64,000 nucleotides of DNA, taken from NCBI RefSeq assembly GCF_900129485.1, contig NZ_FQVW01000001.1:124001-188000 (forward strand). The letters are read 5' to 3'. This DNA is from Ornithinibacillus halophilus. Lineage in GTDB: Bacteria; Bacillota; Bacilli; Bacillales; Amphibacillaceae. Below, piece after piece: positions 57,503-64,000 of the stretch (position 1 is its first letter; every line of letters starts with the position of its first letter). Below the pieces are notes generated by a model, which made no database searches, was not told the origin of the DNA, and saw nothing but the letters and a program-made list of their open reading frames with translations. A program made the position numbers and the translations under genes.

Positions 57503-58720
57503 TTGATACAAAAACATACTAGTAAAAATGGACTGAGGATCGTGCTAGAGAATATTCCAGCCGTTCGATCTGTTACTATTGGAATTTGGGTTTTAACTGG
57601 TTCTAGAAATGAGAATGAAGAAAATAATGGAATATCACACTTTTTGGAGCATATGTTCTTTAAAGGAACTAGTACTAGGTCTGCCATTGAAATCGCTGAA
57701 GCATTCGATTCCATCGGTGGTCAAGTCAATGCATTTACTTCAAAAGAATATACTTGCTATTATGCTAAAGTGTTAGACACCCATAAAGATTATGCTTTAG
57801 ACATTTTAGCCGACATGTTTTTCAATTCTTCTTTTGATCCTAATGAAATGGAAAGAGAGAAGAAAGTTGTATATGAGGAAATAAAGATGTATGAAGATAC
57901 ACCTGATGATATTGTACATGATATTCTAGCAAGGGCATCATATGGGAATCATCCTTTAGGATATCCTATATTAGGGACAGAAGACCATCTAAAAACTTTT
58001 AAACCAGAGACATTAAGAACCTATATTGATTCCCGTTATACTCCAGAAAATGTTGTCGTTTCTGTTGCAGGTAACGTGGATGAATCATTTATTACGAAAG
58101 TAGAAAGCTATTTCGGTACATATTCTTCTAATAATCAAAGTACGAAGATAGATAAGCCAACATTTCTTGCTGATAGCATTGAAAGAAACAAAGACACAGA
58201 ACAAGCCCACTTATGTATTGGCTATAATGGGCTACCAGTTGGAGATGAACAAATATATAGCCTCGTTATTTTGAATAATGTACTTGGTGGAAGCATGAGT
58301 TCACGATTATTCCAAGACGTACGAGAAAAACAAGGACTAGCATACTCTGTATTCTCTTATCACTCATCATTCTTAGACAATGGATTATTAACCATCTATG
58401 CTGGTACTGGTAAAGAACAATTAGATCAATTACAGCAAACAATTAATGATACAGTTGATAAATTCACTGATCAAGGACTATCAGATAAAGAATTGAAAAA
58501 TAGTAAAGAACAACTAAAAGGAAATTTAATGTTGAGCTTGGAAAGTACAAATAGTCGCATGAGTCGTAACGGTAAAAACGAATTGTTATTAAAACGTCAT
58601 CGTACACTTGATGAGATGATTCAAGAAATAGATGCAGTGAATCATCAATCGATTCAAGATGTAATGAATAGGACCTTTAACACAAAACCATCTACAGCTC
58701 TAATAGCGCCAAAACAATAG
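57503..58720 (+). CDS. mlpA: M16 zinc peptidase MlpA (YmxG)
   Basis: Processing-protease-like M16 metalloprotease. It is 405 residues. The inverted zinc motif HFLEH is at 46-50 (GISHFLEHMFFKGT), and the third zinc ligand Glu lies in the VVYEEIKMYEDTP region (about 120-130). A C-terminal M16 domain includes LGGSMSSRLFQDVREKQGLA (about 263-282). The start is TTG 57503 behind GGAGGCAG. It follows ylxY by 29 bases, and a terminator follows it. Confidence 0.93.
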   Translation: MIQKHTSKNGLRIVLENIPAVRSVTIGIWVLTGSRNENEENNGISHFLEHMFFKGTSTRSAIEIAEAFDSIGGQVNAFTSKEYTCYYAKVLDTHKDYALDILADMFFNSSFDPNEMEREKKVVYEEIKMYEDTPDDIVHDILARASYGNHPLGYPILGTEDHLKTFKPETLRTYIDSRYTPENVVVSVAGNVDESFITKVESYFGTYSSNNQSTKIDKPTFLADSIERNKDTEQAHLCIGYNGLPVGDEQIYSLVILNNVLGGSMSSRLFQDVREKQGLAYSVFSYHSSFLDNGLLTIYAGTGKEQLDQLQQTINDTVDKFTDQGLSDKELKNSKEQLKGNLMLSLESTNSRMSRNGKNELLLKRHRTLDEMIQEIDAVNHQSIQDVMNRTFNTKPSTALIAPKQ

Positions 58721-58728
58721 GAATTCAT

Positions 58729-58778
58729 AAGCTAACAATTATTGAGTATAATCACCTCAAGAGTTGTTAGCTTCTTTA
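58729..58778 (+). terminator. two-tier terminator after mlpA
   Basis: An outer perfect 10-bp stem AAGCTAACAA (58729-58738) pairs with TTGTTAGCTT (58764-58773). An inner stem TTGAG/CTCAA lies at 58742-58746 and 58756-58760. CTTCTTTAA follows as a moderate U-tract. Confidence 0.72.
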
Positions 58779-58807
58779 ATCAGAAAAGTAAAATATAAGA
58801 GTTGAAA

Positions 58808-58837
58808 ACATAGCTCTATTTTTTCTGCATATACATG
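58808..58837 (+). promoter_or_regulatory. SigmaE-like promoter candidate before ymxH
   Basis: ACATAGC (58808-58814), 13 bases, then CATATACATG (58828-58837). The ten-base downstream element is identical to the one before ylxY. The GTG start of ymxH lies about 31 bases downstream. Confidence 0.45.
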
Positions 58838-58868
58838 TACTAGGTACGACATGGATGGAGGGAATAGT

Positions 58869-59099
58869 GTGAGGTATAAAGATATGAGTGGAAAGGAAAT
58901 TGTTAACGTAAATAAAGGAGCTCGATTAGGTATTTTAGGTCAGACAGATTTAGAAATTGATGAAGTGACAGGTCAGATACACTCGTTTATTTTACCTAAT
59001 TACAAATGGTTTGGTTTAGTAAAAGATGGAGCAGAAGCAAGAATTAGATGGAGTTCGATATCGAAAATTGGTGAAGATATGATCATGATTAATGATTAA
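58869..59099 (+). CDS. ymxH: YlmC/YmxH family PRC-barrel protein
   Basis: 76 residues from GTG 58869 (MRYKDMSGKEIVNV), six bases after GGAGGG; the ATG at 58851 contributes its codons to that SD and is less likely. It has the single PRC-barrel-like beta domain of the YlmC/YmxH sporulation family: SGKEIVNVNKGARLGILGQT, then GLVKDGAEARIRWSSISKIG. A terminator separates it from dpaA. Function unknown; a sporulation link is inferred from family and promoter. Confidence 0.88.
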   Translation: MRYKDMSGKEIVNVNKGARLGILGQTDLEIDEVTGQIHSFILPNYKWFGLVKDGAEARIRWSSISKIGEDMIMIND

Positions 59100-59119
59100 C
59101 TGAAAAACAGTACGTTGTG

Positions 59120-59157
59120 AAGGTTGGTATCAGTAGGGATACCAGCCTTTTTTTGTT
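59120..59157 (+). terminator. intrinsic terminator after ymxH
   Basis: AAGGTTGGTATC (59120-59131) pairs with GATACCAGCCTT (59138-59149), 12 pairs with one wobble, around a six-base loop. A long T run (59148-59154 and beyond) follows. Confidence 0.93.
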
Positions 59158-59176
59158 TTTTTTATAACAAATATTC

Positions 59177-59203
59177 ACTAAGTGCCTAGTTCCACATAAG
59201 CTA
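59177..59203 (+). promoter_or_regulatory. SigmaK-type promoter of dpaAB
   Basis: AC (59177-59178), exactly 16 bases, then CATAAGCTA (59195-59203), a full match to the -10 consensus CATANNNTA. The B. subtilis spoVFA operon is transcribed by SigmaK in the mother cell, so position and motif agree. Confidence 0.72.
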
Positions 59204-59285
59204 TAAGAGAAATGCTGATGTATGTTACTTCTATTTAGAAGCTAAGTCATCATTGAATGAAGTTGTTTGGAGGGTGTTCACAACA

Positions 59286-60167
59286 ATGAGTCAAAAAATT
59301 GCTGTAATAGGTGGAGATGCAAGATATTTAGAGTTAATACGGCAGTTAAAAGGAATCTCAACAACTGACATAATGCTAGTTGGCTATGATAAGCTCGAGC
59401 AAGGTTTTACGGGTTTAAAGCAAATGGACTTTTCAGAATTAGAACCCGAAAAATTGGATGTAGTAATTTTACCGATAACGGGTATGGACCATCAAGGAAA
59501 AGTCGAGACGGTCTTCTCTGACCAAACAGTTGTCATAACTAAAGAATGGTTTATGAAATTAAAAGAAGAAGTTGTTATTTTTACTGGAATAACTAATGAA
59601 ACGTTAACCAATGTGACAGAAGAAACTAATAAGACGTTAATTCCCTTACTGAATCGCGATGATGTAGCAATTTATAATTCAATTCCTACTGCTGAAGGAA
59701 CAATTATGATGGCTATTGAGCATACAGATTTCACAATTCACGGTTCACGTGTATTGGTTACTGGATTTGGTAGAGTGGGGATGACTGTTGCAAATAAATT
59801 TCAAGCACTTGGTGCAAAAGTTTCCGTTGCGGCAAGAAGTATTCGAGATTTAGCTAGAATAACAGAAATGGGATTTAAAGCTGTACCATTAGAAAAAATT
59901 GCTGATTACACAAGTGATTGTGATATGTTAATTAACACAATTCCAGCACCCATTATTAAAAAAGACTCCATACAACAGCTCCCATCTCATGCAATAATTA
60001 TTGATTTAGCGTCAAAACCTGGTGGAACAGATTTTAAATATGCAAAACAAAGAGCAATAAAAGCCATTTTAGCACGCAGCCTACCGGGCATTGTTGCTCC
60101 AAAAACAGCAGGTAAAATATTGGCTGACGTTATTTCGCAAATCTTACAAGAGAGAAAGGAGTCCTAA
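59286..60167 (+). CDS. dpaA: dipicolinate synthase subunit A
   Basis: With DpaB, oxidises dihydrodipicolinate to dipicolinic acid for the spore core (old name spoVFA). The start ATG 59286 (MSQKIAVIGGDARYLELIRQ) follows GGAGGGTG; the earlier ATG at 59253 lies before that site. It has 293 residues: an N-terminal DpaA domain, then a Rossmann domain with GFGRVG (160-165) in VLVTGFGRVGMTVANKFQAL. IIDLASKPGGTDFKYAKQ and LPGIVAPKTAGKIL follow. Confidence 0.96.
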   Translation: MSQKIAVIGGDARYLELIRQLKGISTTDIMLVGYDKLEQGFTGLKQMDFSELEPEKLDVVILPITGMDHQGKVETVFSDQTVVITKEWFMKLKEEVVIFTGITNETLTNVTEETNKTLIPLLNRDDVAIYNSIPTAEGTIMMAIEHTDFTIHGSRVLVTGFGRVGMTVANKFQALGAKVSVAARSIRDLARITEMGFKAVPLEKIADYTSDCDMLINTIPAPIIKKDSIQQLPSHAIIIDLASKPGGTDFKYAKQRAIKAILARSLPGIVAPKTAGKILADVISQILQERKES

Positions 60168-60170
60168 CGT

Positions 60171-60761
60171 ATGAGTTTAGAGGGAAAAAGAATAGGTTTT
60201 GGATTTACTGGGTCACATTGTACGTATGACGACGTATTTCCACAATTACAAAAGTTGATGGATCTAGGTGCCGAGGTGGTACCGATTGTGTCTTACACTG
60301 TCAGGAATACAGACACAAAGTTTGGGAAAGCAGAAGATCATATAGAGAAAATTGAAGCAATCACAGGAAAAAGAGTCATTTCAACGATGCAAGAAGCAGA
60401 ACCTCTAGGACCCAAATATCCTTTAGACTGTATGGTTCTTGCCCCATTAACTGGTAATTCTCTAAGCAAGCTTGCCAATGCATTAACAGACAGTCCGCCG
60501 CTTATGGCTGCAAAAGCTACAATGCGAAATCGGAATCCGGTAGTATTAGGTATTTCAACAAATGATGCCCTTGGCTTAAATGGGGTTAATTTAATGCGTT
60601 TAATGGCAAGTAAATTTATGTACTTTATTCCTTATGGCCAAGATGATCCTTATAAAAAGCCTAATTCTTTAGTTGCAAAAATGGATTTACTGCCTGATAC
60701 TGTGGATTCAGCAATAAAAGGGGAACAACTTCAGCCCGTAATTGTTCCTCATACAGATTAA
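60171..60761 (+). CDS. dpaB: dipicolinate synthase subunit B (flavoprotein)
   Basis: Second subunit of dipicolinate synthase (spoVFB). It is 196 residues with a flavodoxin-like flavoprotein fold. Conserved: GKRIGFGFTGSHCTYDDVFP (4-23), LAPLTGNSLSKLANALTDSP (about 90-109) and VVLGISTNDALGLNGVNLM. It starts three bases after dpaA behind AAGGAG, so the pair is one unit. The downstream asd-dapG-dapA genes supply its substrate pathway. Confidence 0.96.
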   Translation: MSLEGKRIGFGFTGSHCTYDDVFPQLQKLMDLGAEVVPIVSYTVRNTDTKFGKAEDHIEKIEAITGKRVISTMQEAEPLGPKYPLDCMVLAPLTGNSLSKLANALTDSPPLMAAKATMRNRNPVVLGISTNDALGLNGVNLMRLMASKFMYFIPYGQDDPYKKPNSLVAKMDLLPDTVDSAIKGEQLQPVIVPHTD

Positions 60762-60765
60762 GTTA

Positions 60766-60837
60766 TGGTAAAATATATTCTTAGTAGAAAGAAAATATAG
60801 TTTTTCTCAAATAATCTATAAAATTACTGCTAAGAAT
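60766..60837 (+). promoter_or_regulatory. asd promoter candidate and two-tier leader hairpin
   Basis: An extended -10 TGGTAAAAT (60766-60774) follows the dpaB stop; its -35 is weak. A hairpin begins almost at the predicted start: outer 11-bp stem ATTCTTAGTAG (60777-60787) with CTGCTAAGAAT (60827-60837, one wobble), inner 6-bp stem AGAAAA/TTTTCT (60790-60795 with 60802-60807). No U-tract follows. It may protect the 5' end of the asd-dapG-dapA mRNA or regulate it. Confidence 0.45.
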
Positions 60838-60866
60838 TGACAAAGGCTTGAAGGGAGAACATTACC

Positions 60867-61916
60867 ATGGCTGAAAACAGAAAATACAATTTTGCCGTTG
60901 TTGGAGCAACAGGGGCAGTAGGTCAAAAAATTATACAGAAATTAGAAGAAAAGAATCTACCTATTGAATCACTTAAACTTCTTTCTTCAAAACGTTCTGC
61001 AGGAAAAAAAGTACACTTTAAAAATCAAGAGATAATAGTGGAAGAGGCAACAGATGATAGTTTTAAAGATATAGATATTGCTTTATTCTCAGCTGGTGGA
61101 GGAGTATCAAAACGATTTGCTCCGTCAGCTGTTAAGCATGGCGCAGTTGTAATTGACAATACAAGTGCTTATCGTATGGATGAAAATGTACCTCTAGTTG
61201 TGCCTGAAGTAAATGAAGAAGATATTAAAAATCATAAAGGTATAATTGCCAACCCGAACTGTTCTACGATTCAAATGGTTGCTGCTTTAAAGCCAATTCA
61301 GGAAGCTTTCGGATTGTCTAGAGTTATTGTATCAACATATCAAGCAGTATCAGGTGCAGGGAATCAGGCAGTGGAGGAATTAGAAAAACAATCAGAACAA
61401 TACCTTAATAAGCAAGAGTTGAACGCTGAGATTCTTCCTGTAAAAGGGGATAAAAATCATTACCCAATTGCTTTTAATGCACTACCACAAATCGATATGT
61501 TCCAAGAAAATGGGTATACGTTTGAAGAAATGAAAATGATTAATGAAACGAAAAAAATAATGCATGCACCAGAACTATCAGTTGCAGCAACTTGTGTAAG
61601 ACTTCCTTTTTTCACTTCTCATGCTGAAAGTGTGTATGTTGAGGTGGAGAAGAGTAATGTGTCAGTAAAAGATGTGTGGGAAGTATTAGCTAGTGCTGAA
61701 GGTGTAAAGTTAGAAGACGATCCTTCTACACAAACCTACCCAACACCATTAAGTGCATCAAATAAAGATGAAGTTTTTGTTGGAAGAGTAAGAAAAGACC
61801 TTGATCAAGAAACTGGATTCCATATGTGGGTAGTATCTGATAATCTGCTTAAAGGTGCTGCGTGGAATACAGTACAAATAGCGGAGTCACTAATTAAAAA
61901 TAATTGGCTAAAGTAA
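60867..61916 (+). CDS. asd: aspartate-semialdehyde dehydrogenase
   Basis: Reduces aspartyl phosphate to aspartate semialdehyde, the branch point to lysine, diaminopimelate, threonine and methionine. It is 349 residues. NADP site [10 protein letters not shown] (11-20), catalytic C132 in [10 protein letters not shown], and the substrate region [18 protein letters not shown] (about 152-169) are visible. The start ATG 60867 follows AAGGGAG. Confidence 0.97.
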   Translation: MAENRKYNFAVVGATGAVGQKIIQKLEEKNLPIESLKLLSSKRSAGKKVHFKNQEIIVEEATDDSFKDIDIALFSAGGGVSKRFAPSAVKHGAVVIDNTSAYRMDENVPLVVPEVNEEDIKNHKGIIANPNCSTIQMVAALKPIQEAFGLSRVIVSTYQAVSGAGNQAVEELEKQSEQYLNKQELNAEILPVKGDKNHYPIAFNALPQIDMFQENGYTFEEMKMINETKKIMHAPELSVAATCVRLPFFTSHAESVYVEVEKSNVSVKDVWEVLASAEGVKLEDDPSTQTYPTPLSASNKDEVFVGRVRKDLDQETGFHMWVVSDNLLKGAAWNTVQIAESLIKNNWLK

Positions 61917-61952
61917 GAAGTACAACATGACTTTACGTAGAGGTGTAGAAAT

Positions 61953-63209
61953 GTGCAGGTAATTGTTCAAAAATTTGGTGGAACTTCTGTACAAAGTGAA
62001 GAGAGTAGAAAACATGTTATTAAACACATTCGTCAAGCCTTAACAAAAGATAAAGATAGTAAAGTAGTTGTCGTTGTGTCTGCGTTAGGTAGGAAACCTA
62101 AACCCTATGCAACGGATTCACTTTTACAATTGGTAGATTATCCGACAAATTATAACTCAAAAAGAGAACTAGATTTACTAATGTCTTGTGGGGAGACAAT
62201 AGCTTCAGTAGTCTTATCCAATGAATTAAAAAAACACAATATATCCTCAATGGCCTTAACCGGCGCTCAGGCAGGAATTGTGACAAATAACGAGTTTAAT
62301 CATGCAAAGATAAACCATATAAATCAAGACCGTATATTCAAGGAATTTAAGGATTTTGATGTAATTGTTGTTGCTGGTTTTCAAGGACAAACAGAAGATG
62401 GCGAAATTACTACTATTGGTAGGGGTGGTAGTGATACTACCGCTACGGCTCTCGGAGTTGCTCTACAAGCAAAACGGGTAGAAATCTTTACAGACGTTAA
62501 CGGTATAATGACTGCTGACCCAAGAGTTGTGAAGAATGCCAAACCGTTAAACGTGATCACCTATGATGAAATTTCTCATCTCGCCTATCATGGAGCAAAA
62601 GTAATTCATCCTAGAGCAGTAGAGTTTGCGATGCAAGCTAAAATCCCACTTCGTATTCGGTCTACCTATGAGGAAGATGGTGGAACGATAGTAACAAGTG
62701 GAAAATCATATCAACGTAAAAGACCTTTAAATGACCGAGTAGTTACTGGTATTGCACATCAGTCAGAGCTGACTCAAATTAGAATACAAACTAAAGAGGA
62801 AGCGTATCGTCTTCAATCTGAAGTATTCAAAGCTATGGCTGATGCAGGGATTTCGGTTGATTTCATCAACATATCATCAACCGAAGTTAATTATACAATT
62901 CCACAACATGTTACTACAAAAGCAGTTGAGATATTAAATGAACTGGGTTTTTACCCTGAAGTATTAAAAGAATGTGCGAAAGTTTCAGTTGTTGGTGCAG
63001 GAATGACCGGAATTCCTGGTGTAGCTTCTAAAATCGTTCAATCATTAACAGATGCAGATATTCAAATTTTACAATCAGCGGACAGTTTTACGACAATTTG
63101 GGTATTAATTTATGAAAAAGACCTGTTTAAAGCCGTTAATTCATTGCATGATGCATTCGAATTAAGTAAAGTTAACTATATTAAGCAGGATTTTGTAATA
63201 GAAAGGTGA
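61953..63209 (+). CDS. dapG: aspartate kinase I DapG
   Basis: Phosphorylates aspartate, the first step of the diaminopimelate pathway. In B. subtilis this isozyme is the diaminopimelate-sensitive one that serves cell wall and spore dipicolinate. It is 418 residues from GTG 61953 behind AGAGGTG. The N-terminal kinase fold has IVQKFGGTSVQSEE (4-17), the conserved LMSCGETIAS and TTIGRGGSDTTATALGVAL. Two C-terminal ACT domains include GISVDFINISSTEVNYTI. The chromosomal neighbours asd and dapA identify it as dapG rather than lysC. Confidence 0.95.
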   Translation: MQVIVQKFGGTSVQSEESRKHVIKHIRQALTKDKDSKVVVVVSALGRKPKPYATDSLLQLVDYPTNYNSKRELDLLMSCGETIASVVLSNELKKHNISSMALTGAQAGIVTNNEFNHAKINHINQDRIFKEFKDFDVIVVAGFQGQTEDGEITTIGRGGSDTTATALGVALQAKRVEIFTDVNGIMTADPRVVKNAKPLNVITYDEISHLAYHGAKVIHPRAVEFAMQAKIPLRIRSTYEEDGGTIVTSGKSYQRKRPLNDRVVTGIAHQSELTQIRIQTKEEAYRLQSEVFKAMADAGISVDFINISSTEVNYTIPQHVTTKAVEILNELGFYPEVLKECAKVSVVGAGMTGIPGVASKIVQSLTDADIQILQSADSFTTIWVLIYEKDLFKAVNSLHDAFELSKVNYIKQDFVIER

Positions 63210-63216
63210 AATTAAG

Positions 63217-64000
63217 ATGAACTTCGGAAAAATTCTAACAGCAATGGTTACTCCTTTTGATAAAGAAGGGAACATTGATTTCGATGCAACAAAAAATTTA
63301 GTAAACCATCTAATCGCCAACGGAACGGAAGGATTAGTGATTGCCGGTACTACCGGTGAATCTCCGACTTTATCAACTGCAGAGAAAGTTAAATTATTTC
63401 AATATGTGGTAGACGTTGTTGATAAAAGAGTACCTGTAATTGCTGGTACAGGAAGTAATAGTACGGATGGATCAATTGATTTAACCAAGCAAGCAGAATC
63501 TGCTGGTGTTGATGCTATCATGCTTGTTGCTCCGTATTATAATAAGCCAAATCAACGTGGATTAATTGCACATTTTTCAGCGATAGCTAATGAAACGAAA
63601 CTTCCAGTTATGTTATACAATATTCCGGGAAGATCTGTTGTAAAAATGACTGCTTCAACAATCATTGAGCTTAGTAAGATTGATAATATTGTTTCTGTAA
63701 AAGAAGCAAGTGCTGATTTAGATCAAGCTGCAGAAATTATAGAAAATACTTCAGAAGACTTTTCTGTTTATTCAGGAGACGACGGTTTAACATTACCGAT
63801 GTTATCTATCGGAGGAGACGGGATTGTTTCTGTTGCCTCACACGTTATAGGTAATGAAATGCAGGAAATGATTAAAGCATATGAAGCCGGCAATAATAAA
63901 GATGCAGGTCGAATTCATCGTACGTTATTACCGAAAATGAATGCATTGTTTAGCGCTCCATCTCCTACACCTGTTAAAGCAGCTTTAAACATGCAAGGTG
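63217..64000 (+). CDS. dapA: 4-hydroxy-tetrahydrodipicolinate synthase, 3' end outside window
   Basis: Condenses aspartate semialdehyde with pyruvate, committing to diaminopimelate and dipicolinate. 261 codons are visible from ATG 63217, seven bases after GAAAGGTGA; the frame runs open to the window end (family about 290 residues). Motifs: AGTTGESPTLS (43-53), the catalytic Y134 and R139 of LYNIPGRS, the Schiff-base lysine K162 (VSVKEAS), and GGDGIVSVASH. Operon partner of asd and dapG. Confidence 0.96.
   Translation, partial: MNFGKILTAMVTPFDKEGNIDFDATKNLVNHLIANGTEGLVIAGTTGESPTLSTAEKVKLFQYVVDVVDKRVPVIAGTGSNSTDGSIDLTKQAESAGVDAIMLVAPYYNKPNQRGLIAHFSAIANETKLPVMLYNIPGRSVVKMTASTIIELSKIDNIVSVKEASADLDQAAEIIENTSEDFSVYSGDDGLTLPMLSIGGDGIVSVASHVIGNEMQEMIKAYEAGNNKDAGRIHRTLLPKMNALFSAPSPTPVKAALNMQG

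Noticed and set aside
60762-60866. Lysine riboswitch ahead of asd
   Set aside because: The spacer is only about 105 bases and lacks the multi-helix L-box core. The gene context is dapG, not lysC. Only the two-tier hairpin is supported.
1-64000. Mobile elements, prophage, CRISPR array or tRNA genes
   Set aside because: No transposase or integrase other than the housekeeping XerC, no regularly spaced direct repeats, and no tRNA-like cloverleaf were seen. Gene order is that of the conserved Bacillaceae core.

Overview
The window is one contiguous block of core chromosome from a low-GC, spore-forming, flagellated member of the Bacillaceae. Four things point there: gene order that matches the Bacillus subtilis topA-to-dapA region almost gene for gene, Gram-positive genes such as codY, polC, sigD, fliY and cheC/cheD, the sporulation genes dpaA/dpaB (spoVFA/spoVFB), and frequent TTG/GTG starts behind strong GGAGG ribosome binding sites. 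Every gene I accept lies on the + strand. I see no insertion sequence, prophage, CRISPR array, tRNA or rRNA.

Layout. (1) 1-5.2 kb: the 3' end of topA, then xerC-hslV-hslU-codY. (2) 5.2-34.3 kb: the fla/che operon, about 29 kb. It runs from rod and basal-body genes (flgB, flgC, fliE-J) through ylxF, fliK, flgD and hook flgE, C-ring and switch genes (fliM, fliY, cheY), the export gate (fliO/P/Q/R, flhB, flhA), placement GTPases (flhF, flhG) and chemotaxis (cheB/A/W/C/D) to sigD. A FapA/DUF342 protein, a small unknown protein and a SwrB-like protein follow sigD. (3) 34.3-45.3 kb: translation and envelope genes rpsB, tsf, pyrH, frr, uppS, cdsA, rseP, then polC. (4) 45.4-46.4 kb: a stand-alone RsbR-type STAS gene. 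(5) 46.8-54.2 kb: the rimP-nusA-rnpM-ylxQ-infB-ylxP-rbfA-truB-ribF-rpsO block. (6) 54.2-64 kb: pnp, ylxY, mlpA, ymxH, dpaA-dpaB, and the diaminopimelate genes asd-dapG-dapA (dapA runs off the end).

How the parts connect. CodY senses branched-chain amino acids and GTP, and a CodY-box-like sequence lies just upstream of the fla/che promoter. The operon builds the motor, its export apparatus and its chemotaxis relay, and makes SigD for late flagellar genes. asd-dapG-dapA make dihydrodipicolinate, which DpaA/DpaB turn into spore dipicolinic acid. A sequence that fits the mother-cell SigmaK consensus precedes dpaA.

Most of the window is ordinary core genome, and I found no clearly novel multi-gene system. 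The points worth a second look are: three genes missing from an otherwise conserved order (trmFO, dxr, proS); a near-consensus promoter in the trmFO-less gap; a five-codon leader frame plus nested hairpins between flgE and swrD; the post-sigD cluster; the RsbR-like gene between polC and rimP; paired SigmaE-like promoters; and a structured asd leader.
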